From a virus, in IMG/VR virus record IMGVR_UViG_3300022925_000228, positions 1 to 20,694 of that record: a stretch of 20,694 nt of DNA. The stretch is one strand, 5' to 3'. The first letter of the stretch is position 1; every line of letters starts with the position of its first letter. The notes below the pieces were generated by a model, which saw nothing but the letters and a program-made list of their open reading frames with translations, was not told the DNA's origin and did not search any database. The position numbers and the translations under genes were made by a program. Positions 15,453-20,694 of this stretch are shown in pieces.

Positions 15453-17204
15453 ATGGCAACTGTAATTCAGATTAAACGCTCAACGGCAGCAACTGCCCCT
15501 ACTACGAGTGCATTGCAAGAAGCGGAAATGGCTTATGCACAAGACAAAGCCAACGACGGTGCAAGTGCGATTCTATACATCGAATCCGTCAATAACGACA
15601 ACTCTGCTGCTATTCACAAGGTTGGTGGTAAGTACTACACTGACTTAGTAGATGGCGCAACTTCAGCCAAAACTAACAACGCTATTGTTAAGCGTGATGG
15701 TTCTGGTGCAATCTCTGCTGATGTAACTGGTGATCTCACTGGTAACGCCGATACTGCATCTGCATGGGCAACTGCTCGTACAATCACACTTGCTGGTGAC
15801 CTTTCTGGTTCTGTAAGCATCGATGGTTCAGGCGATGTTACACTTACTGGTACTGTATCAGGCGCAGACGCAACTACTTTGACCGGTGATGTGTTCGCAG
15901 CAGATGGTACTTCTAAAGTACTTGAAAACGGCACTGACGGCACTGACGCTACTTTCACTGGTGACGTAACTGGTGACCTCACTGGTGACGTAACTGGCGA
16001 TCTCACTGGTAATGTTACTGGTGACGTAACTGGCGATCTCACTGGTAATGTTACTGGTAACGTAACTGGCGATGTGACTGGTAACGCTGATACTGCAACT
16101 GCTCTTGAAACTGCCCGCACTATTGGTGGTGTTTCATTCGACGGTTCTGCAAACATCGATCTTCCTGGTGTAAACACTACTGGTAACCAAGACACTTCAG
16201 GCAACGCTGCTACTGCATCTGCGCTTGAAACTGCTCGCAACATCAGCACTTCAGGTGACGCAACTGGTACTGTAAGTTTTGACGGTTCTGCTGATGCAGA
16301 CATCACTCTTACACTTGCTAACTCAGGTGTTACTGCTGCAACATACGGTTCGACTACTGCTGTTCCACAGATTACTGTTGACGCAAAAGGTCGTGTAACT
16401 TCCGTATCTGAGCAAGCAATTGCTACTTCATTCGACATTACTGACGGTACAACTACTGATACTGTTGCTGGTGGCGAAACTCTTACTTTCGAAGGCACAA
16501 CTAACGAAACTGATGTTGTTGTTTCTGCTAACAAAGTAACTATTGGTCTCGTAGACAACCCAACTATTGGTGGTAACCTCACTGTTTCTGGTAACTTGAC
16601 TGTTTCTGGTACAACTACTCAGGTTAACACTACTAACATGGCAGTCACAGATTCACTCGTAGCCTACGCTACTGGTAACTCTTCAGACGCAGTTGACATT
16701 GGTTTCTTCGGTAAGTTCAACGACGGTGCTGCTAAGACTACTGGTCTCTTCCGTGATGCGAATGACGGCAAGTTTAACTTGTTTACATCACAAGAAGACA
16801 TTACTGGCAACACTATTGACAAGACTGCAACTGGCTATACCGTTGCGACATTGGTTGCTAACCTCGAAGGTAACGTAACTGGTAATGTTACAGGCAACGT
16901 AACTGGTAACGTAACTGGCGATGTAACTGGTGATCTCACTGGTAACGTAACTGGTAACGTAACTGGTAACCTCACAGGTGACGTAACTGGTTCACTCTCA
17001 GGCGGTACTGTTTCAGGTCTTTCTGCTGCAATCGCAGTAGCAGACGGTGGTACTGGCGCAGGCACATTCACTAGCAACGGTATCGTTTACGGTAACGGAA
17101 CTGGTGCATTGCAAGCAACTGGTGCAGGTACTGACGGTTATATCCTCTACTCAAACGGTGGTACTCCAGATTGGACTAACACTCTTGATGGCGGTTCATA
17201 CTAA
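15453..17204 (+). CDS. Large repeat-rich tail fibre/appendage protein
   Basis: A 583-residue fibre protein. The N-terminal docking-type module covers about 1-67 (IQIKRST...AEMAYAQDK...GGKYYTDLV). Two tracts of TGDV/TGDL/TGNV repeats (169-211 and 473-513) alternate with beta segments such as VSFDGSANIDLP. A fibre domain at about 385-445 reads TTTQVNTTNMAVTDSL...DIGFFGKFND...GLFRD...FNLFTS. The end is typical of phage fibres (VADGGTGAGTFTSNGIVYGNGTG, then TNTLDGGSY). It probably forms a trimeric shaft. AGGAGA lies 9 bases before the ATG, and a strong terminator follows. Its Phe codons are 10 TTC to 3 TTT, against 0 to 15 in the fibre gene at 19524; this suggests high expression or a different origin. 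Confidence 0.85.
   Translation: MATVIQIKRSTAATAPTTSALQEAEMAYAQDKANDGASAILYIESVNNDNSAAIHKVGGKYYTDLVDGATSAKTNNAIVKRDGSGAISADVTGDLTGNADTASAWATARTITLAGDLSGSVSIDGSGDVTLTGTVSGADATTLTGDVFAADGTSKVLENGTDGTDATFTGDVTGDLTGDVTGDLTGNVTGDVTGDLTGNVTGNVTGDVTGNADTATALETARTIGGVSFDGSANIDLPGVNTTGNQDTSGNAATASALETARNISTSGDATGTVSFDGSADADITLTLANSGVTAATYGSTTAVPQITVDAKGRVTSVSEQAIATSFDITDGTTTDTVAGGETLTFEGTTNETDVVVSANKVTIGLVDNPTIGGNLTVSGNLTVSGTTTQVNTTNMAVTDSLVAYATGNSSDAVDIGFFGKFNDGAAKTTGLFRDANDGKFNLFTSQEDITGNTIDKTATGYTVATLVANLEGNVTGNVTGNVTGNVTGDVTGDLTGNVTGNVTGNLTGDVTGSLSGGTVSGLSAAIAVADGGTGAGTFTSNGIVYGNGTGALQATGAGTDGYILYSNGGTPDWTNTLDGGSY
15957..16085 (+). repeat. TGDV/TGDL/TGNV coding repeat, block 1
   Basis: A 12-base-period array (act-ggt-gac-gta and variants) coding residues 169-211 of the large fibre protein, mostly TGDV, TGDL and TGNV units. 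It ends in GNADTATALETARTI, a segment that also recurs in variant form elsewhere in the protein. Confidence 0.93.
15984..16055 (+). repeat. Exact 36-base tandem duplication
   Basis: Bases 15984-16019 and 16020-16055 are identical over all 36 positions, coding GDVTGDLTGNVT twice. No synonymous change separates them, so the duplication is recent or kept identical by recombination. Confidence 0.95.
16869..16991 (+). repeat. TGNV/TGDV coding repeat, block 2
   Basis: A second 12-base-period array in the same gene, coding residues 473-513 (GNVTGNVTGNVTGNV...GDLTGNV...). It is largely built from ggtaacgtaact units and is similar in DNA to block 1 about 0.8 kb upstream, so the two could recombine. 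Confidence 0.93.
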
Positions 17205-17220
17205 ATAGTAGTAGTAATAG

Positions 17221-17246
17221 AGAGGGGAGGAAACTCCCCTCTTTTA
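17221..17246 (+). terminator. Strong intrinsic terminator
   Basis: A perfect 9-base stem (AGAGGGGAG / CTCCCCTCT) with a GAAA tetraloop runs into TTTTA. The stem is G+C-rich in otherwise AT-rich DNA and starts 16 bases after the stop of the large fibre gene. It closes that transcription unit. Confidence 0.92.
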
Positions 17247-17272
17247 CTTAACATAACAAAGGTGAAAATATA

Positions 17273-17848
17273 ATGGAAAACGAAAACTTGATTAATGCTT
17301 ATATTGCAAATCTTGCAAAGAGCGTGAATGATTTAACACTTGAAAATCTTCTTTTGAAATCAAAGCAACAAAATACTGTTACTGAAACGGCAGAGATACA
17401 AGAAAAAGTAAGAAATCAGGCTCAAGAGATTGAAGAGCTAAAGGACACTGAAGAGAAATTGAGGAATGAAAACTTCGATCTTCAGCGAAAAGCTAAGGAT
17501 GATGCAGATTTCATTTCAAGACTAGAAGGTGGTATTGAACAAGCTAATGGAATTATAGCGCAATTTGAAACAGAAAAGGATGCGGCATTAGCTAAAGTTG
17601 CAAGACTTGAGAAAGAAGCCAAGCAACAAGTAGTAAAAGCACCTACTGATACTAAAAAATTAGAAGAAGAAAAAGCTACATTATTCAATCAAAATGTTAA
17701 GTTACTAAAAGATTTAGATTATGCCGAGAATAAAATTAAAGAGCTTAAAGAAAAGCTCAGAAATAATACAAAAGAGGAATCGGTAAATGGCAACAATAAT
17801 CAAGCCGAAACGGTCGGAAACACAGGGCTCAATACCGAGTTCAGGTGA
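17273..17848 (+). CDS. Long coiled-coil protein
   Basis: A 191-residue protein, almost wholly alpha-helical and charged. Heptad-rich stretches include EIQEKVRNQAQEIEELKDTEEKLRNE (about 42-68), a middle helix to about 120, and EEEKATLFNQNVKLLKDL...IKELKEKLRN (130-165). The last 25 residues are Asn/Gly/Glu-rich and probably disordered. No domain is recognised. It contrasts with its all-beta neighbours and could be a trimeric fibre stalk, a scaffold or a fibre chaperone. AAGGTG lies 8 bases before the ATG, just after the strong terminator, so a promoter between 17246 and 17272 or read-through is needed. Its last 62 bases also code the start of the next gene in another frame. Confidence 0.78.
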   Translation: MENENLINAYIANLAKSVNDLTLENLLLKSKQQNTVTETAEIQEKVRNQAQEIEELKDTEEKLRNENFDLQRKAKDDADFISRLEGGIEQANGIIAQFETEKDAALAKVARLEKEAKQQVVKAPTDTKKLEEEKATLFNQNVKLLKDLDYAENKIKELKEKLRNNTKEESVNGNNNQAETVGNTGLNTEFR

Positions 17849-18140
17849 TCTAGCTGTAGGCGAAATTGCAGTCAACCCAACTGACAAGAAAATTTATGTA
17901 AAGAAGTCTGACGGTACCGTTGTAGATATGAATCCAGGGGTAACTGCTTCGGATACAGATTCAACACAAGCAGTATCTAAGTTTACATTTGCAGATACAG
18001 AAACAGGAAACATGTTTGTTGATTTTGATTCTGAAGCTGGTACAGCAATTGTTAAAGTAGCAATTAATGCTGACCAAGACTACGGTCTAATCACACAGAC
18101 GGTAGCTGATTATAACTCAATCGATTACGGGAGTCTCTAA
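17787..18140 (+). CDS. Small fibre protein with KRSET-type head and DYGSL tail
   Basis: A 117-residue appendage protein. The N-terminal module (IIKPKRSETQGSIPSSGDLAVGEIAVN...KIYVKKSDGTVVDMN, about 4-50) is shared with the gene at 19524. The rest is a short beta segment ending in DYGLITQTVADYNSIDYGSL, a type of ending I recall from marine phage structural proteins. GAGGA at 17774-17778 is 8 bases before the ATG. It starts inside the coiled-coil gene, overlapping by 62 bases; the strong match of the head to other fibre genes supports this start. A virion adaptor role is inferred. Confidence 0.8.
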   Translation: MATIIKPKRSETQGSIPSSGDLAVGEIAVNPTDKKIYVKKSDGTVVDMNPGVTASDTDSTQAVSKFTFADTETGNMFVDFDSEAGTAIVKVAINADQDYGLITQTVADYNSIDYGSL

Positions 18141-18142
18141 CA

Positions 18143-18370
18143 ATGGCTAGTAGAATTAGATTTAGAAGAGGCACTACTACCGAACATGCATCGTTCACTG
18201 GTGCTGAGGGCGAGATTACTGTAAACACAACAAAAGATACCATTGTATTACATGATGGAAGTACAGCAGGTGGTTTCGAAATGTTGCGTTCTGACTTAAA
18301 CAACCTGGATAGTGGAACAGCTATTCCTGCGGCAAACATAACCGATATTGACTGCGGCACTTATAGCTAG
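18143..18370 (+). CDS. Mini fibre protein, duplicate of the next gene's head
   Basis: A 75-residue protein made almost only of an N-terminal fibre head (IRFRRGTTTEHASFTGAEGE, then ITVNTTKDTIVLHDGSTAGGFEM) plus a short tail ending DIDCGTYS. The head is a near copy of residues 1-47 of the following fibre protein. GGGAG at 18128-18132 is 10 bases before the ATG. Its stop lies in the ribosome-binding site of the next gene (TAGGAG). It is either a free adaptor occupying the same docking site as the larger fibre, or a remnant of a fibre gene that lost its shaft; the intact tag argues for the former. Confidence 0.75.
   Translation: MASRIRFRRGTTTEHASFTGAEGEITVNTTKDTIVLHDGSTAGGFEMLRSDLNNLDSGTAIPAANITDIDCGTYS
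18164..18207 (+). repeat. 44-base perfect direct repeat, copy 1
   Basis: Identical at all 44 bases to 18403-18446, codon-aligned at residues 8-22 of both genes. Downstream the proteins stay alike but the DNA differs at many synonymous sites. It contains the near-palindrome GAACATGCATCGTTC. Confidence 0.95.
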
Positions 18371-18381
18371 GAGAATAGAAA

Positions 18382-19512
18382 ATGCCAACAATACTACAAT
18401 TAAGAAGAGGCACTACTACCGAACATGCATCGTTCACTGGTGCTGAAGGAGAAGTTACTGTCAATACTACTAAGGATGCTCTAGTAGTTCACGATGGTTC
18501 AACACAGGGCGGCTTTGAAATGGCCCTTGCAGATTTGTCTAACACCAATGCTGCTATTGGACAGGCAGTTGCTACTAGTGACAGTCCTACTTTTGCAGGA
18601 TTGACACTCACGGGAAACCAAGAAATCACAGGTAACATTGTACCCAGTGCAGACGTTACTTATGATTTAGGTTCTTCTACAAAACAGTGGCGGGATATTT
18701 ATGTAGGTCCTGGTTCGTTATATGTTAACGGACAACAAGTGGTATCTGATAACTCAGGTACAATTACAATTTCTGCTGATGCTAACCAAGACGTAGCTGT
18801 ACAGACTAGTGGTTCGGGTGATATTTCTCTTGATCCTACAGGTTCTGGTATTGTTCAGGTTAAATCTGCATTCCAAATTGAAGATGGTAATAACATTACT
18901 AACTCAGCAGGCAATCCTGTAGCTTTTAGTGGTGGTATTAAAGCAGATAGTGTAACACCTAACTCAGCTGATACTAGTTTAACACTTTCAGGGGCTGGTA
19001 CTGGTACTGTAGCAATTGCTGACAATACAGCAATCACAGGCACACTGTCTACTACCGGTAATGCAGACATTGGTGGTGACTTAACAATCACTGGTAATCT
19101 GCAGGTTGATGGTACTACAACTACTATTAACTCTACTTCACTTTCAGTAGATGACCTTAACATCACAGTAGCTTCAGGTGCAGCAAACGCAGCAGCAGCT
19201 AACGGTGCAGGTATTACAGTAGACGGAGCATCAGCTACGATTAACTATGCCTCTGCTGGTGATAAGTGGACCATGAACAAACCTTTAGACATGGGTGCCA
19301 ATTCTATCACTACTTCAGGTGGTGTTACTGCTGATGTAACTGGTAACTTGACAGGTACAGCTTCTAATGCTTCAACAGCAGTTACACTTACTGGATTAAA
19401 CGCAACTATTGCTGAATTGAATTATGTTGATGGTGTTACTAGCAACATTCAAACTCAAATCGACAACAATCGAATAGATGTTTATAATTCAGCTGGTACA
19501 TTGTTGAACTAA
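18382..19512 (+). CDS. Tail fibre protein
   Basis: A 376-residue fibre protein. The head (RRGTTTEHASFTGAEGEVTVN...HDGSTQGGFEM, 1-47) is followed by the fibre segment SDSPTFAGLTLTG (66-78). Next come VTYDLGSSTKQWRDIYVG (91-108), a motif widespread in phage tail fibres, and a Gly/Thr/Ser-rich shaft. A later segment reads DGTTTTINSTSLSVDDLNITVASGAANAAAANGAG, and the end is GLNATIAELNYVDGVTSNIQTQIDN with terminus YNSAGTLLN. GGAG overlaps the previous stop, 8 bases before the ATG. No receptor-binding tip or chaperone domain is recognised, so it may form a mid-fibre segment or whisker. The C-terminus resembles that of the 160-residue protein at 7506. Confidence 0.85.
   Translation: MPTILQLRRGTTTEHASFTGAEGEVTVNTTKDALVVHDGSTQGGFEMALADLSNTNAAIGQAVATSDSPTFAGLTLTGNQEITGNIVPSADVTYDLGSSTKQWRDIYVGPGSLYVNGQQVVSDNSGTITISADANQDVAVQTSGSGDISLDPTGSGIVQVKSAFQIEDGNNITNSAGNPVAFSGGIKADSVTPNSADTSLTLSGAGTGTVAIADNTAITGTLSTTGNADIGGDLTITGNLQVDGTTTTINSTSLSVDDLNITVASGAANAAAANGAGITVDGASATINYASAGDKWTMNKPLDMGANSITTSGGVTADVTGNLTGTASNASTAVTLTGLNATIAELNYVDGVTSNIQTQIDNNRIDVYNSAGTLLN
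18403..18446 (+). repeat. 44-base perfect direct repeat, copy 2
   Basis: Second copy of the 18164-18207 repeat, 239 bases downstream. Recombination between the copies would delete the mini fibre gene in frame and leave one intact fibre head. Confidence 0.95.
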
Positions 19513-19523
19513 GGTAGTGAATT

Positions 19524-20694
19524 ATGGCTATAGTATATCAAGTAAAACGAAGTGAGACTAGCTCATCTACTCCAGGATCAGGAGATCTTGCGGTAGGTGA
19601 GCTGGCATTAAATTTAACTGACGCTAAAATATTTTCTAAAAAATCTGATGGAACTATAGTTTCTTTTAATACTACCACAGAAACCCCTGTGTTTTTTGCG
19701 GATGAAGTTGATTTAGGAAATCTTACTACTGCTACAAATACTTATGATATGTCTAGCCTCGATGGCGGTTCACCAGCTTCAGGTGGCGGCATTGCTTTTA
19801 CTGATTTAAGTGTAACAACTAACTCAGCAGGCACTGCAGCACTATCATACAATAATTCTACTGGAGTATTTACTTATACTCCTCCTGACTTATCAAGTTA
19901 TCTAACAAGTTATACAGTAACAGAATCAGATGTAACAACACATCAAGAAGCCCTGTCTATCACAGAAAGTCAAATTAGTGACTTACAGACTTATTTAACA
20001 AGCGAAACATTTACTAGTTTAGTTCAAGATACTACACCACAGCTTGGCGGCGATCTTGATCTTAACTCAAATGATATTACAGGTACCGGTGACATTAATA
20101 TCACTGGTGACATTACAGGTGTTGATTTATTAAGAATCAATGAAACCGGCACTGGCTTAAGAATGACCAATGTGGGTGCGTTTGATAACAGTAGTGGCAA
20201 CTTTAGAATATTTTCAAATGGTGATTTGATACTTTCTACTAATGGCGATAGCGGCACAGCAGTTACATTTGATCAAACAACCAAAGATGCTACATTTTCT
20301 GGCGCAATTACAACATCAGGTAATATAGAGATAGATGGTATCTTAACTCAAGGTACTGATTCATATTACACACATCAATATGTCCTTCATGGCACAACCA
20401 CAGATGCAACTGAAACAGAAATTCTCACAACAGCATCTACAAGAATTCCAGTAGCTACAGATACTACAATTTTTTATGAAGTGTCTATTGTAGCACGAAG
20501 AACAGATGCTACAGGCGAAAGTGCCTCTTGGCATCTAAAAGGTTGCGCTGATAATTTTAGCGGAACCGTAGCTGATGTAGGTAGTGTATACGAAATCGCA
20601 GTAGCACAAGACGATGTTGCGCTGTCAGTCGATGTTCGAGCTGACGATACAAATAATGCGATTAATGTTTTTGTAACTGGAGCAACAAGTAAAA
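19524..20694 (+). CDS. Tail fibre protein, 3' end beyond window
   Basis: At least 390 residues with no stop before the window ends. The head (VYQVKRSETSSSTPGSGDLAVGELALN...KSDGTIVSFN, 4-50) is of the same type as in the gene at 17787. It is followed by SLDGGSPASGGGIAFTDL, a fibre segment (LSYNNSTGVFTYTPPDLSSYL), the TTPQLGGDLDLNSNDITG motif common in phage fibres, and a shaft. From about residue 290 comes a beta-domain (VLHGTTTDATETEIL...YEVSIVARRTD...SASWHLKGCADNF) of a kind found near the ends of marine phage fibres. AAGG at 19511-19514 is 9 bases before the ATG and overlaps the previous stop. All 15 Phe codons seen are TTT, unlike the fibre gene at 15453. Confidence 0.83.
   Translation, partial: MAIVYQVKRSETSSSTPGSGDLAVGELALNLTDAKIFSKKSDGTIVSFNTTTETPVFFADEVDLGNLTTATNTYDMSSLDGGSPASGGGIAFTDLSVTTNSAGTAALSYNNSTGVFTYTPPDLSSYLTSYTVTESDVTTHQEALSITESQISDLQTYLTSETFTSLVQDTTPQLGGDLDLNSNDITGTGDINITGDITGVDLLRINETGTGLRMTNVGAFDNSSGNFRIFSNGDLILSTNGDSGTAVTFDQTTKDATFSGAITTSGNIEIDGILTQGTDSYYTHQYVLHGTTTDATETEILTTASTRIPVATDTTIFYEVSIVARRTDATGESASWHLKGCADNFSGTVADVGSVYEIAVAQDDVALSVDVRADDTNNAINVFVTGATSK

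Noticed and set aside
15635-16582. A 315-residue open frame on the minus strand inside the large fibre gene
   Set aside because: It is the mirror of the fibre repeats (Val/Pro/Ser-rich, SPVTLPVR units), has no ribosome-binding site, and exists because the repeat codons avoid stops on the other strand.

Overview
The window looks like part of the late (virion) region of a tailed marine bacteriophage genome, most like the T4-related myoviruses of cyanobacteria and SAR11-type bacteria. The evidence is gene content: a 2416-residue tail/baseplate protein with the DUF4815-type motifs of those phages, then a run of low-complexity Gly/Thr/Asn/Asp-rich fibre proteins with their typical N-terminal and C-terminal modules, TATAAATA late-promoter-like octamers, very tight TAATG and ATGA junctions, and an AT-rich base composition. 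No host genes, tRNAs, insertion sequences, integrase or CRISPR array were seen. The exact host cannot be told from this stretch.

Layout. (1) 3-9366, + strand: the giant tail/baseplate protein, a small coiled-coil protein, a short fibre-like protein, and a 455-residue protein with a long Tyr-x-Gly repeat. (2) 9425-11266, + strand: an unrecognised charged helical protein, a GT-A-type glycosyltransferase and an Fe(II)/2-oxoglutarate-oxygenase-like protein. (3) 11250-14792, - strand: a compact five-gene overlapping operon. In transcription order it holds four tandem paralogous glycosyltransferase-like genes and then a methyltransferase-like gene, which overlaps the oxygenase gene tail to tail. 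(4) A 51-base divergent spacer with a T4-type late promoter. (5) 14844-20694, + strand: a cassette of small and large fibre/appendage proteins. One of them (15453-17204) sits alone between a promoter-like box and a strong intrinsic terminator and uses codons unlike its neighbours. The last fibre gene runs off the window.

How the genes may work together: regions 1, 4 and 5 build the distal tail and its receptor-binding appendages from interchangeable modules. Gene 18143-18370 is a near copy of the head of 18382-19512, and 17787-18140 shares its head with 19524-end. Regions 2-3 form an accessory island of sugar transfer, oxygenation and methylation functions embedded in the fibre locus. The most interesting inference, not shown by the sequence alone, is that this island modifies a glycan on the virion (for example the hydroxyl-rich fibre repeats) or on the host surface. 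The other main observations are the Tyr-Gly repeat inserted into one copy of a duplicated domain, the shared C-terminal L/I-D-x-G-[TS]-[YL] tag on four fibre proteins, and a 44-base perfect DNA repeat at the head of two adjacent fibre genes.
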